64,000 nucleotides of DNA from Mauremys mutica (GCF_020497125.1 NC_059082.1:23334965-23398964), one strand, 5' to 3'. Counted from the first letter of the stretch, positions 21,321 through 35,010 are shown. Notes: a model not told the origin generated them from the sequence alone. Numbers and translations are program-made.

Positions 21321-21983
21321 TTCTTTAGTAGGCTTGCCTGATATTCTAGGCATGACTGAATCTCCATTAGACAAAATTTAAAGAAGAAAATGACCTGGGG
21401 AGTCATTCTCATTTTTGTCCAGGAGCTCCCAATCGACCTCACTGAGGCCAGCCAGGAGCACCCATGACAGCAGCAGATGGTACAGTATGACTGGTAACCA
21501 TCTTTGCCAACTTGCAAAGGCAAGGAGCTGCTGCTGTGCAGCATTGCAGTTCCACGTCTGTCAGCAGCACCCAGGAGACGTACGGTGACTGTGAGCTGAG
21601 TGGGCTCCACGCTTGCCATGGTATGTTGTCTGCATGGGTAACCCAGGAAAAAAGGTGAGAAATGATTTTTTTCCCGTTGCTTTCATGGAGGGAGGTGGGG
21701 GGCTGATGACATGTAACCAGAACCACCCGTGACAATGTTTTTGCCCCATCAGGCATTGGGAGCACAACCCAGAATTCCAGTGGGCGGCGGAGACTGCGGG
21801 AACTGTGGGATAGCTACCACAGTGCAATGCTCCGAAAGTCAACGCTAGCCTCGGTACTGTGGACGCACACCGCCGACTTAATGCGCTTAGTGGGGACACA
21901 CACAGTCGACTGTATCAAATCGATTTCCAAAAAATCGCCTTCTATTAAACTTGAAGTAATTTTGTAGTGTAGATATACACAGA

Positions 21984-23324
21984 GTTGAAAAGGGACAATG
22001 TATTTTAGAATGTTTGCTTCTCCCCAGCCCTTTCTATATTGCTCAGTTACATTGTAAGCTCTTCAGGAAAGGGACCACTTCTTGAATAGTGTTCTGATTT
22101 TGATTGGGGGATTTAGGCTCCACAATATAAATAATTACCATAATTTTGTGTATTAGAGGCGAAGAAAAATAACTTGCTCAAGGAGGTGCTGCAGCTGGAG
22201 GAAGGTCTGACAAGAAGCTGCTTTATTATTGCTACACCTACAAGAGGCCTAGTGCAGGCCAACACAAACGGTATCACAGAGTTTGACTGGAAAATAACAT
22301 CAGCTTTAAGAGCTTCTCTCAGAACAAGTACGGTATATGGTGTGCTGCCAGGCAGGATTCTGCAAGCTCACCACAGCGTTAAGAAAAATAGCTCTCACTG
22401 CAGTTCTTTCATCAAGGTAATATCTTTTGAAAAAGACTTTCATCCCAATAGCTCTGGCTCCTACTGTCTGTCAGGAGACAGGACATGTTCAGAGTATATT
22501 AATTTATACTTATATAGAAATAAAGCTACCAGAAGTTACTTCTGGTGGAGAATGCACACGCCTGCTTAGTTGCAGGGAACAAGTAAGTGTGCTGGCTTTC
22601 TATTGACTTGTGGGTGCAATTCAAAGTGTTATAGACATTAATCTATAAAATCGTATATGGCTTAGCCCAATGATTCCCATTCTTTTAGGACTGGATTCCT
22701 CAGTTTGTGATAGTTCCTACTTGTCTCTTACTTATTAGCGGGCTCTCTGCAAGGAGCTAGGTGCAGGATCCCTTCATGCTTCTTTACTGCCAATGGGCTC
22801 CAGTGGGAGTGAAGGATAAGGCACTGTGCTAAAACTCTACTAGAGCCTTTCCTGAAAAAAAATCCCCCCAGCAAAGCTCTGACACTGTTCTCGGTGATGG
22901 GAGTACTTGTACAAACAGGGCTGCAGGTGAACCCAGGAGATCTACCCAACATGGTGAAGATATCACCTGCACCATGTCAGGAGAGCTTCCCCAGCAATAT
23001 CACTGAGAATGTTTTCAGGGGAAAAAATAGTGCAGAGAAGGGTTAGGAGGGCAGCTAGTTGCAGAGAAGCCAGGCAGGTGATTCTACTCCCTCGTTTCAG
23101 ACCCCCACTTAGAGGCAGCATTTTCTTCAGAAGGACAGGAGTCTTGGCATTTTTCCAAATCTCTAATGCTCTCCTTGTCCACTCTCCACTAACCTCACCA
23201 GCTGATCCCCCTCCCTGCCTTCCCTAGTCTAACAGAACATATTAGAGGCATTCAGAGCCTCCCTTTGTTCTGTTCGCCACCCCATACTGCAGGCTCAGGT
23301 GCATCAGGAATCACAGTCAGCTAC
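21984..23324. other. Non-coding stretch with an old LINE tail
   Basis: 22050-22140 (gtaagctcttcaggaaagggac...aatataaataatta) is a diverged LINE tail. The rest shows no gene. The 131-codon frame at 22174-22569 has no recognisable domain or start context and I do not call it. Confidence 0.5.
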
Positions 23325-23650
23325 AGCTCATAGACTCGTAGACTTTAAGGTCAGAACGGACCATCATGATCATCTAGTTTGACCTCCTGCACATTGCAGC
23401 CCACAGAACCTCACCCACCCACCCCTGTAATAGGCCCATAACCTCTGGCTGAGTTACTGAAGTCCTCAAATCATGATGTAAAGGCTTCAAGTTACAGAGA
23501 ATCCACCATTTACACTTGCAAGTGACCCACGCTGCAGAGGAAGGTGAAAACCCCTCAGAGTCTCTGCCAGTCTGATCTGGGGGGAAATTCCTTCCTGCCC
23601 CCAAATATGGTGATCAGTTAGACCCTAAGCACGTGGACAAGACTGCTGCC
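23325..23650 (-). mobile_element. CR1 LINE 3' region, minus strand
   Basis: The sequence tcatagactcgtagacttta is a degenerate complement of the CR1 tail. It is followed by ggtcagaacggaccatcatg, atctagtttgacctcctgc, gcagaggaaggtgaaaaccc and gaaattccttcctgcccccaa, all typical of turtle CR1 read from the 3' end. The related blocks at 54895 and 55895 carry the same gaggaaggtgaaaaccc or ttccttcctgaccccc motifs. Confidence 0.85.
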
Positions 23651-26600
23651 CCACCTTCGTTTGGAGAGATCCAAACCTATAGGCTAGGAAACACACGCCT
23701 AGCTCCTGACTCTTTGTGAAGCTACCTCTCGCCCCCATGCTATCCTAGATTTAACTGTCTGTTGGCAGGGGGTTGGCAGTGAAGGGTTCTCCACTCCGAA
23801 AAGTGCATTCTTTGATTTAATCCCTAGGTGTGCTATTTTACCTCTTTCACCTCTTCTATCGGGTGTTTACCTGAGGGGCATTTGGCGAGGGTTAATCTTT
23901 GATTAGGGTGAGATGGCAGTGCCTTGTCTTTTCTCTGATAAAAAGAGGTTTAAACTGTATGGTATATTTTATTAGATGCCATACTGGTTCCCTGAGAAAT
24001 ATCTGGGCACACTTCTATAAATCTAAAAATAAATAAATATACTTACATGCCTACTCAATCAAAATATGCCATGGACAACTAAAAGATCTTGAATCAAATA
24101 TTAATGCTGGAGATTTCTCCAGCCATTTTGTAATGCCTCCAGCTTTCTTTAGTACATGATGTGTAATGCACTCTTATTTTAGTCCTGTGCTATCAGCAAG
24201 TATCAGTTTCCTGATGCCATCAGACTAGTTTAATAAAACTGGTCCACCTGCAAGTGCCTAAGTATTCTAGAGACAGAGAAATCTCAGTCACCCCATATAT
24301 ATCTTGGCATCCGGGAACAAGATAGTACTTGCTGACCCACAAGTAGGGATATTTATTTACTGCAAGCTCCACTGTTTAGACAAGGAGGTGACTCATATGC
24401 TTTCTTTTATAACCTGGGCCAGATTCAGAATAGTTTCCCATCTGCATCAAAAGTTTTTCTTATCATTTGTGTTGGTACAGAATCATATAATTTTACTGGT
24501 TTGCCTCCTATGCACCCTGTACCTGAAAGCCATTATCTGCTTTCAATAGGCTTTGGATCAGGCTGTAAAGGTTTTTTTTACTTTCCAGAACTCTTATGCT
24601 GAATATGACATTCTCTAGTATTTAAATAGAACACATCTACATACACACGCACACTGAGCTCAACCCAAAGAATTATATTAGAGAACATAGATAAAATTAT
24701 AAAAGTCAAGCACTCAATTGTTAGAAAATGCTAAAATTAAGTCACCTGCGCAATCTTAATTTTGCCCCTTTGTAAATATCCATTATGATTCTGCTAACTA
24801 GTGTGGAGTGTTTACATGTTGTGGTATCATGCTCTAGAAAGCGTCTAGTAGTCGTATATTATAAGTGGGAAATGTATTCCATATATGGCTTTGGGGATGG
24901 TTATTTTTTTTCTGAAATAACATATTAATAAATTCCTGCAAACCCAAAAGCCAACCTGAAAAGAGAATTTGGTATTTGATATTAAATAAAAAAATAAGAA
25001 TGAATTATGCTGTCATAAAATAACTCCTGTTGTGCTTGTATAAGTTCTCAGAGCCAAGGATTGCTTCCCTGAACATTATATGATGATATACTATTATGTA
25101 TGCAGCAGGCCCTATTAGCTGAGGACTTCAAATAGTTTTTGACCGACAAAAACATAAACCTCCAAAACTGGTTATAAAGTTTCCCTGTCAAAATAATCTA
25201 GAAAGATACGGTAAAGTCAATTTTTGTTTAAATAAGAAGGAAAAAGTAATGATGAGTGATACCAGCAACCCCCAGCAGGGTCCGGCATTGGCCCCTCATT
25301 TCTCAAGGTGCACATTGGGAAGTGCAAGGATTATTTTCATATCATCAGAGTTTCTGTTTTTGAAAGTTGTCATGGTGTACATGATTTGGTTACAATCTCT
25401 TTCTCTTGGTCTCAGGCAGTTGTCCCATGGCCTAATGTTAAATTGCTAATGGAAAACCCTATAAGAGAAGGCAGAGAGAAATAAACACAGCTGTAATGCT
25501 CAATGCAGAGGGGGAAATTAATTTCTTCTTTTTTGCTTTAGATATGTTTACCCATGAGTATGGGGAAGGGGAGCAAAATGTCAGCTCAGAGATAATAATA
25601 TAAACCACATTTCCTGGCTTTGACCACTTAGACCTTTCCCTAGGGATATTTTTACTGGTATTTTGTCAAACTCTAAGTCCTTACACTTCCTGTTATGAAC
25701 TGGTTAAAGAGTAAAATTATAATATGGTTATGGGAAATGAGAACACAGGGTAATGACATGCACCTCAGAAGAGAGAGAGGGAGAGAATGGCAGAAGGAGT
25801 GAACATCTCTTTTTCCTGAGAAATACAACAATCATTTTTAGGTAATTCATTTATGTCTGTTTTATAGCACCAATCGTACACCCTAACCACAATGGGAAAT
25901 GAGAGTCACTGCAAGAATGAAGAAATGAACAGATGTATCACATAGTCAATTCTCCAAATTTCAAACAAAATCCCCATGTAGTGTATGCAGCATTTTATCT
26001 TGCGAATCCTGGCTCACTCTGAGCAGTTTATAGTTGCATTCAGTGGGACTACTCACTCAAGTAAGTGTTTTCAGCTTTGGGACCGTGACAATGATGCACT
26101 TTGAGATGGGTTTCTAGCTAAAGCGTGATGAAGAGGTCCCTCTGACTGCCTGTTGCCAAGAAAGGCTGAGACACTCATTGATGACAATTAATAATTAAGA
26201 ACCATGTACATTAAATTGGAAATAGCGCATGTCCAGTAAATAATTCTCTGGGAAATCTACGACTGGCTCAAACAGAGATCGCACTTATTCTGTGAAAGAC
26301 ATATTACACAGATATGTTCCCAAACCTCACCGTGAAGTTGTAGAAGCAACAATCTTTTTGTTGATTGAATTTTCATTTAATGTAATTTCATTGGAAATCA
26401 CAGATGGTGTCATCCAGCAGCTAGAGGCTAAAAAGGGGCACTTTACAAACTGAATGAAAAACCTATTAAATTATAATAAGCAACAAAAGCAAATGGAGGT
26501 GAGAATTTTACTATAAACAACATGTTGCTGCACGAATTCACTATACAGTAATATTCGTTTTATCCATCTTTCTACTTAAGGTTTAGTCGTGCTTTTGGAA

Positions 26601-26841
26601 AGCAAATAATGCTGTCACGTGAAGAATGTAGTATGGTGGACACTGAAATATTATGCTGACTCAGGTTGGAGAAAGGAGATCAAATAACACTAGGAATTTT
26701 AAGGTGGGTCATGACAATTCACATATAAATGGGTTACTTGAAAGACATTTAAAAAGTGAGAAAAATATCAACAGATTCTGAGATTTGAAAATCAAAGTTA
26801 GAAAATATTCTAAGTGTACTAAAAGGTCTCAGAGACTCCTG

Positions 26842-26876
<35 letters not shown>

Positions 26877-29800
26877 ATAATGGACACAATTGGCATGGTC
26901 AGTCTAGACCTGGGCATCATATACTGATTACTACTGAGGAAGATATCTGTTAACATCATGAACTAATATCTCTGTCTCTTACCTTATCTCTTTTTGGTGA
27001 TGATTATAGTAAGTGTGTTCTGCATGGTGGTATGAAATGTCCTTGAAGTTTAGATGTTTGGCTCAGGTGATTGGCTATTTAGTGATATCTTAGTTGCTGC
27101 TAATCCGAGAGGACAGTCTGTAATGGTGCCCACTGTGCCACAGCTTTAGAGTGATCCAATGCCCAGTGAAGTCAATAAAAAGACTCCCAATGATCTGAAT
27201 CAAACCCAATGTGACTAGTGACTGGCATGTTTTATAAGCCTTACGCTATTGTTTGTTTTCAATATATGCTAATTATCGTGAGTTCTATACGGAATGTGCT
27301 CTATTTGTTCTGTTATGGGAAACTTTCAATGAACAGTTTTAATACTTAATTTTTCCTTTGTGTAAATTAGAAAATAAAACGCCATCGAAGACAGGTTAAT
27401 AAGAAATAAACATAACCTGTTTGTGATCAAATGGAACATCCCTCCCTCCCCCAGCTATCCACATCATCATTTTTGGAGGAGGGAGTTGTAAATCTTAAGA
27501 TTATCCCTGCATACAGATGTGTTATTTATTCACCCAGTTAACAGTCATTTCCTGTAATCAGTATAAGCTGATCAATCTGCCCTAATGAGAATGGAGCCAG
27601 GAGCTTCCTGGCCAAGGATGAATCTGTGTCTCTTCTAATCTGCAGACATAACATATTGGAAGAGTAGACTTCTAAATTCCCACATGCTAGACAACAATGA
27701 AAACATCCTAGGACGGTGCAGCATTCCCCTCTGCAGATAGAATACTAAAACCACATAAGCTTTATAAGGATAACAGTGCCTGGCTCATTTACTGATTCAG
27801 TATTGCTCCATATAAGCACATTTTATTATTCTAAAATATGTTTTGATAATGATTTAATTAAGCTATTCATGTGCTGGACCAGATTGATCACAGGGTTAAA
27901 AATTACTATTTTTATTTCCCTATTGTTAATATCCATATATCATTCCAATTTCTTAAAGTTCAAAAAGTAGATAATCAAATAATTCTAGTAATAGGCGTGA
28001 ATTGGATGTATGTATACAAAATTACTGCTCTTCATACTGTAAACGTCATTGTTACTTACACACAGGTCAGGTACTGATGCTGAGTGAATGTGATACAGTC
28101 AAAAATAAGGGGATCAAAGGGCTGGTCAGTCTGTTTTATTCCCTATGGAAAGTCAACCAATAAACAAAGGAACAAGAGCAATTCTCTCAAAAAAACCCCA
28201 CTTCCTTGGTTTTATATACCGAGATTCCTACAGACCCTTAGGGTCAAAATGATGCATCCTTCTCACAGTGCTTTTATATGGTTTGTTGCTTTTAAATGGT
28301 CAGAGATGGCCAAACTGCTCATTGAAAATAATTAGCTATTACAAAAATGGTTGCTGTTTGAAATTTGGAATTGATAGACCCTCGATAGGAACTAGTGCCT
28401 TTGTCTGATTTAAAGGAAATATAACAATAAAAGAATAATAATTTAAAAATCACTTTGGAGCATGCTCAATAGGCACCTGCTAGGATTTTTAACAGAGCTA
28501 AATTAAACTCTGTGTTTTTATGATTTCACTGCATGTTCTCTCATCAGTGCCCGACAAACATAGGGGCTGCTGGTGTTAGGGCAGTTTACATTATAGTGAA
28601 TGTATATTTATCATCCTTAGGAATGGGGAGCTGGGACGGGGGGGGAGAAACAACTTTGCTTTAGCAATAGGGACGTAATAAAATGGTAGAGGTGGGGAAA
28701 ATAAAATATTCTGCAATTTTACAAGGTCTCTGCCTTTTTCCTCTATTCTTTAAATGCTACGATGTCCATTTTTCAAAAGTTATATTTCTTCTCTGGAGCC
28801 AAGAGCTATCACAGTATAACAGAAAAATATCTCTAGCCAAAAAATGACATCAGCACCCCCCCTCCCTTTACTTAAATATGGTGTGAACATCACCGCGTAA
28901 TTGGTGCCCTTTAAATGCTAAGCTCCAGAGCCTGCAAACACTTCTGCGGGTGTTTAACTTTACTACCGTGAGTAGTCCCATTGAAACCCAGATGACAGTT
29001 GGAAGTTAAGCATGTGCATAAGTATTTGCTGGATCTATGGGAGTAATATAATCGAGCACAAGCAATTAATTTTCTACTTTACATTTAAAATAAACAAAGA
29101 AAATTTAATTGTACAAATACTACGTTAATGCATTATTAACAAGGTTTCATAGTTAATCACAAAAAAATAGGAAATGCAAAGGTTCAGACAGTAAGGTTAA
29201 CCTGGTTATATAGCACAGGATTTTTTATCCTTTTTTAGATTAAACGAATGGCTTAATAAATTACTGTTTATATCCTAAAAAATATGCCATAAAACATAGA
29301 GGATATGTAATCTGGTCAGTTAAGTGTTCTAGCATAACTTTACTTTGGTATTTCCTGTATTTTTGTGATTTTAGTGGTGCAACTATAACATTTAATTAAC
29401 AATTTTTTTTTGCATTTAACCATTTTTACCTGTCCTATTTGGAAATCCCTCTAACTACCATGGGGTCCTATTAATGTGTTGTGGCCTGTTTATTAGTCTC
29501 TTACTGGTATGAGACTGGAAATTCATCATCTACTGGGAAACTAAAAATCATCCTTTACCAGCAGTTACCATAAAGTTGTGTTTGAAATACTACAGTTTTC
29601 TGTTCTAACTATAGGAAAATACTATGGTGTCATAAATACTCTTGAGGTAACTGTTCCTATCTGATAATTATTGAATACAGACTACTGAATCTGTGAAGGC
29701 TCATCATGCTCCTGCGCTGGGCTTCAATCCATGTGCAATTCTGTGGGAAAATCACATACAGTATCTTCAGGTTTGCATTTCCACCTACAGTTGTGCATAT

Positions 29801-30274
29801 GCAAATAAGGCACAAAGTCATGGAGGTGAATTCTTGAAAACCAGGCCCTTTTTATGGCTGAACAAAAGACTGTGAGCTCAAGTCAAGTAAAAAAGAGATT
29901 TTGTGGCTTCAGGAGAACAGAAGCTCCATGAAACTCCATGATTCTGTATCCGTAGAGGTTATGCCTTATACTCAGAGGTAAATACCCTCACTATGGCCTG
30001 ATTCTGAGAATTGCTGAGCATCCAGAACCCAACTGAAGTCAGTGAGCGTTATGAGTGTGCATCACTTCTCGTAAATAGGCCTTATCGCAAAAGAGTGTTG
30101 TGTTTTGCAATCCATCAATATCCCTTCCAAAGAGTGGAGTCTATGATTTGTTTCAGCCCAATTGTCAATATGGCAACTAGACTCTTAGGAATTTTTGACC
30201 CACAGTAGTAATTAATACATGATGAGACCATATTTATTTCTTTCCCATTGTATCAATTTATATTCATATTTAAG
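23651..30274. other. AT-rich, mostly unique non-coding DNA
   Basis: No coding exon, RNA gene or fresh transposon is recognised. It contains a (CA)n microsatellite at 26843-26875 and a perfect TCACGTGA palindrome at 26615-26622. Two stretches, about 26330-26640 and 27440-27660, are non-repetitive and of mixed composition, with the look of conserved non-coding DNA; that is only an impression without alignment. Confidence 0.5.
26843..26875 (+). repeat. (CA)n microsatellite
   Basis: Sixteen uninterrupted CA dinucleotides. Confidence 0.98.
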
Positions 30275-30345
30275 GAGTGCTTTGAGATCCTAGTTTGGAA
30301 GATGCTTTGGGAATGCAGCATATTATTATTGTTAATATTGCACTT
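30275..30345 (+). mobile_element. MIR/L2-type 3' fragment
   Basis: gtgctttgagatcctagtttggaagatgc followed by a tattattattgtta tail resembles the 3' part of MIR-like SINEs and L2 LINEs. It is short and diverged. Confidence 0.5.
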
Positions 30346-33089
30346 GTGAGCTAATGATTTTTATACTTTCTGTTCATAAATATCCAGCTACATGTACCCA
30401 GAAGAAAATGCTAGAAGTCAAGTCATTACACATTCTTTATAGGAGCATATTTTTCAGTAAATGAGACTTGGTCCAGCTCCTACTAATGTCAATGGCAAAA
30501 CCCCTATTGGGCTGAGTAAGGACAATATCTGGCCCATAGTTTTGGGAGCATGAGATTCATTTCAGCAGTAGTGATCTTGATGAAATCTCACATGATAAAT
30601 CAAACAATCCAGTAGGATTTTACTTGTTTGCCGATGAATTTTGAAAAGCCCTCAAAGCAGATTGGAGTGCAAACACAATTAGATTTGAAAATTATTCAAG
30701 AATCGTTTTAAAGTTCCCCGGAGATTGCTATGTTAACCTAAATGGATTCTATCAGAATTCAGCTGCTTCTGGGAAGCTTTGATTAGAAGGCAGGTAATAT
30801 GACACTTATTCCTCCATGAACATTTGTGCACTGATCTAAATTATAACACCATAGTAAACATTTAGTGATGTGCTTGTAAAATAATGAAAAGGGTTTCATC
30901 ATTATTCATATTTTTAATTCTAGAACAGCATTACATTTACAAGTTCACTTTAGTTCACTATAAATATCTTTAATCTTTACACCAACAGTCCCTGGGCTAA
31001 TTCTTCACACTTCAACTATGTCTGTACATTGTTGCTATTCCACATGCTTTGGATTTGCAGTTCTGTCAATATCATTCTCTTCTGTTGCACAAGAGTAGAG
31101 GGCAGGGGGTTAATTCTCTTAGCGCTGAGATATAGCTGTTGGCTCCAGAAGACGAGGTTAAACTAAAATTAGAAATGTGCAGAACGATAGAAAACCTCCC
31201 ACCTATGACCAGTACACTTCTCCTCCCTAGTGTACAGTCCTTGTCCATGAAAAAGGGGTTAAAAGTAATTGGTTTAATGTTAGGATTTTAGGAAGTCATG
31301 AATTACATGTGAATATATTTGAGAATACATATACACGTGTCATATACACTCCTCCTGTATTACTAATTGATTAGTCAGAAAGCTGATTGTGATAAACGGT
31401 GTCATTTTCTAGTTTTCCCCACCTCGCTATTTATATTTGGTAACATTTTAAATGTGTCAGGAAATGTATAAAGAAGCTATTTGCCATTGATTAGCAGTGC
31501 ACACATTTTTCATACTTTTTTTTTTTGTGCTAATCATGTTTGGAGACATTTCCCCATAGAGAACCACTATTTCCTACTAATGAATAAGCTCAGCACTTGT
31601 GAGTTCAACCTGGCAAATTGCCACCAAATATTTATTATCTCTGAACTGCTGTATGAAAAATCAAACTTTACAGTTAGACAAGGAGAAGGCAGAGGGAGGA
31701 AAAAAACCCAGACCTTGTGGTTCAAACTTTGAAAAAAAGAAAAGCCTTTGTGGAACCTTTAATTTGGGGAAGATGCTTGTTTGGGGTCTCCCCTGCTATT
31801 GAGTTTCACGACCAGATCCTTCGCTAATGTAAATTGTGGAAGCTCCAATGAAGTCAGTTGACTTCAAGGAAGCTATTCCAGTTTATATCAGCTGAGGATC
31901 TGACCCTAAATTTCTTTTGGATCTGAGAAGGAACTATGGAGTTCCCTTGAACACTTTTTTTTTTTTTTTTTGCAGGGAGGGAGGAGTTGTGCTCTGAAGA
32001 CTATTTAATAGAGCTGACTGGAGATTTTTTTTCCCTGTCATTTTTTTTAATGAAAATGAATTCTTTTTGTTCTCATTTGTCTTTTACATTTTTTGGGTTT
32101 CCATTGGCTAATAATACCCACCCTCCTAAATAAAAATCCATAATTAAAAAAACAAACATCAAGATGGAACATTTTCTATCATCTCCACTTTTTCATTGCT
32201 CTGTGAACTTCCCTTGCTAATACTGGGAATTAGATATGTGGAACTGTTATACTCACAGATGCTTAAAGATGCAGTTTCTTCAAACAGCAAATTTATCTAT
32301 GGATATCCTGAAATGGGCTGGGGCCAGAACATCCCCATATTTAAGAATAACAATGTGAAGAACCACCTCTAGACTGCAATTGTATTTGACTTTAGCCATA
32401 ACATCATTTGCCATTTTCACTATATTCTAATCCTGAGGATGTCTTTGCCACCATTGTTCTTTACATTGGTTGACTGCAGCTCTTCGCTCCAGAAATGGTG
32501 TTGCATCTATCTAGCTTGCAAAGTGGTTTGGGAGCCTTAGAATGAAAGCCATTATAGCAGGGTAAAATAATCAAAATAATTAATCAGTGGAAACTCTGCC
32601 AGAATTCTAAAAGGATAACATGTAGAAAATGTATTTATTTTCTTTAGAGTTTTCCATCTGTACCTATCTCAAGGCCTAAGCTTTCTAATCAGCCAACCAC
32701 AAAACATTTAGGGGATTTTCAATAAATATATAAATATATACAATGCCAATACTGTGATATGTACCTAAAACTGTTTCTGTTTAGTTATTGTATTAGAATT
32801 GGTGATTTATTAATGCATGAAATTAGGGTTGCAATTTCTCTTTTAAGCTCAAAACTTTAAAATAAATGTGAATGTTGTAAGATGCAAAGCAAAGTATAAA
32901 ATCCTCCAGTCTTTTTTTGACCTTCACTTTCAGTTCAGGGCTCCCTCTCTGTTCTCTCCTGCTCCTATCCATTCATCTTTCTATCTTTGCCTCCTATTCC
33001 CTGACACTCACTCTGGTGTATTTTATTCCAAAGCTGATTTTCCTCAGTCTTCAAGCCATTGTCTCTGAACCCAACTTCACTCATGCCAT
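30346..33089. other. AT-rich non-coding DNA
   Basis: No gene is seen. 31810-31910 carries a diverged palindromic repeat (ccagatcc...caatgaagtcagttgacttc...ggatctga), a motif type that also occurs near 50465-50570, 56455-56525 and 61165-61245. The remainder appears unique, with poly-T tracts near 31510 and 31955. Confidence 0.5.
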
Positions 33090-33435
33090 CACCATCATTA
33101 TATTATAGTAGTGCCATGATGCCCACTGTGTTCAAGGTACTAAGTATACAGAGAGAGGGCCAGTCTACCCTGCAAGTGATTGTAGCGTGGATATGCCTAG
33201 CTTCAATCTAGCCAGCAGTGCACAGGTAATGGCCATAGTGTAGACGTGGCGGCAGTGTCTTGCTGTGCTAGTACAAGTGTATTGGGCACCAGGGGTACAT
33301 ACTCAGGTTGCTAGCCCATGCTGCCATGTCTACCCTATTAGTGTTACCTCTGCCAGCTTTAATCAAGCTAGCATGCAGACATGCCCAGCGAGATATAGTT
33401 TCTGTCCTGAAGAGCTTGCAATCTAAATAGAACAG
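33090..33435 (-). mobile_element. Old LINE tail (minus) split by a Harbinger-like MITE at about 33157-33386
   Basis: The flanks 33090-33156 (gtagtgccatgatgcccact...gtactaagtata) and 33387-33435 (atagtttctgtcctgaagagcttgcaatctaa) together read as one inverted LINE tail of the family seen at 43475-43590. Between them sits sequence starting gggccagtctaccctgc and ending gcagacatgccc, the ends of the ggtctacac Harbinger-like group. I could not define a clean 3-bp duplication. Confidence 0.6.
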
Positions 33436-34877
33436 ACAGATAAAAGTTGGGAAGGAAAGCAAGCAGTGAGATGTCCTTTCTGGACTTTTCTCCTCCCACC
33501 GTTTCTCAAAGATCCCTGTTTCTCCTGTACTTAGATTACAATGGCATCTAGAGATCTCAGCTAAGTCTGCACCCCATTGTGCTAGGCTCAGAACGTTGAA
33601 TGGCATTCCGTAATCCAAAGGCTCTCTGTTACCAGTCCCACCTTGATGTAAGCTACACTTTCTCCACATTTGCTATCCTTGTGTATTCACTTTCCACAAT
33701 TGTGCAAGTGATCGTGCTTTACGAGCATGAATGCACAAAATAAAATGAATGTTAAGATCAAATATTTGATAAAAAATTAATATTGAGTTGTACGGTTGTA
33801 ATAAAAGTGTGACACAGGACAGAAAGGAATCCTTATTGCCTGGCCCCAGTCACGTGATTATGGGTCAGGATTACAGAATTAAAAGATTAAATCACATTGC
33901 ATGGGCCAACATCCACTGAATCAGTAGCTATTTTTATTACAGCCAGTTGCAAAATTTGCAATTCACTTTCTGTTGGTTAGCGACTTATGTCATCCAATCA
34001 AGGAACAGAAGCAATAGCATGTGATTTATGTAACAAACGCTGTGCTAACTGCAAATCATGACTATTCCCAACACCACTGTCTTCAAACATAACAGGTTAG
34101 TTATGCCACCTGGGAATTTGTGAATAATTTTGAATAAAACATAAAATCCAGAATTTCATGGTCTGTTTGTGGACAAATCGCAAACAGAAAACATGAAAAA
34201 AATGGACTAAATTATCTGTTATTCCCTCTGCTCTAGCAAGAAACCTTGTGTCATGCAACCTCAGCAGATGGCTTGGGATACAGTGAGGCAATAAATCACA
34301 GAGCCTGGTAAATCAAACCTTGATTTCTTATAACCTTCAGTCTTAAAATACATGCAAGCTTTTGTTGGGAGCCAGTGTAGCTAAACTTAAAACTGTGTAA
34401 TATAAATAGTCAATATAATCAATCTGCCAGATAATGAACAGAATCTTATCAGCAGTATTCTGCACATTTGTAATTGGATTCTGTGAACAGAATGGAGGGA
34501 TAGAGCAAGGAAGAGGCATTGGATCCAGGTTAGGGGTAGGCTAGGATTCATTTCTCAGCTAACTCAATCTGAAGACTTGGAAGTGGTTCTCATAAGATTT
34601 CAGACCCAAATGGTGGATGTTTCATGAGATCAGCTGTTCTCACAATATTTTATGTGCACTAAAACCAGAAGCAGAACACAGGCTTTTCTCCAACCATGAA
34701 TCTAACATAGAACCAAAATCATAGGGACAAATTTGGGTTCTGTGATTTGATGCAGAATCCTCCCCACCAAAATTCAAAGGGATTCCAGTTTTGGCCCATC
34801 TCTAATAAAAAGAGGATATGATATGATCCCTTGCACTAATCCATGCAGAACTATTACAAAAAACTGATCAAGAATAA
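33436..34877. other. Non-coding stretch
   Basis: No gene is seen. A perfect TCACGTGA lies at 33850-33857. 33930-34200 weakly resembles 14300-14580 and is probably an old repeat pair. The 133-codon frame on the minus strand at 33268-33669 runs through repeat sequence and is not protein-like. Confidence 0.45.
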
Positions 34878-35010
34878 TTTAGAGTGTAAACTCTTTGGGA
34901 CAGGATCTGCCTTTTGGTTCTGTGTTTGTACAGTGCCTGGCACAATGGGATCTTGATCCATGACTGGGACGTCTAGCTGTATTATTTGTAACAATACAAA
35001 TAATAAATAA
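34878..35010 (+). mobile_element. Old LINE (L2/CR1-clade) 3' tail
   Basis: gtaaactctttgggacagga, gtttgtacagtgcctggcac and a terminal acaatacaaataataaataa are the marks of this common non-coding tail. Confidence 0.7.

Larger units (their letters stand above)
18972..21980 (+). mobile_element. PIF/Harbinger transposon, 3 kb, rearranged, TSD AGA
   Basis: The left end ggcctggtctacactacaa and the complement of the right end (gtgtatatctacactacaa) share tctacactacaa. AGA flanks both sides (18969-18971, 21981-21983). Inside, in order: a + strand Myb/SANT gene remnant, the start of its intron, the N-terminal stub of a transposase on the - strand, and then a long inverted repeat. Segment 20626-21055 reappears reversed at about 21340-21815; for example cagttcccgcagtctccgcc at 20641 pairs with its complement near 21790. 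The two convergent genes are the usual Harbinger pair: a Myb-like DNA-binding protein and a DDE transposase. The element cannot move on its own. Confidence 0.9.

Noticed and set aside
21266..21899. 108-117-codon minus-strand frames in the Harbinger right half
   Set aside because: They translate subterminal non-coding DNA of the foldback; only the short Myb/SANT-like piece near 21245-21310 has protein similarity.
22174..22569. 131-codon frame on the + strand
   Set aside because: No domain, no flanking exon signals, and composition like neighbouring non-coding DNA.
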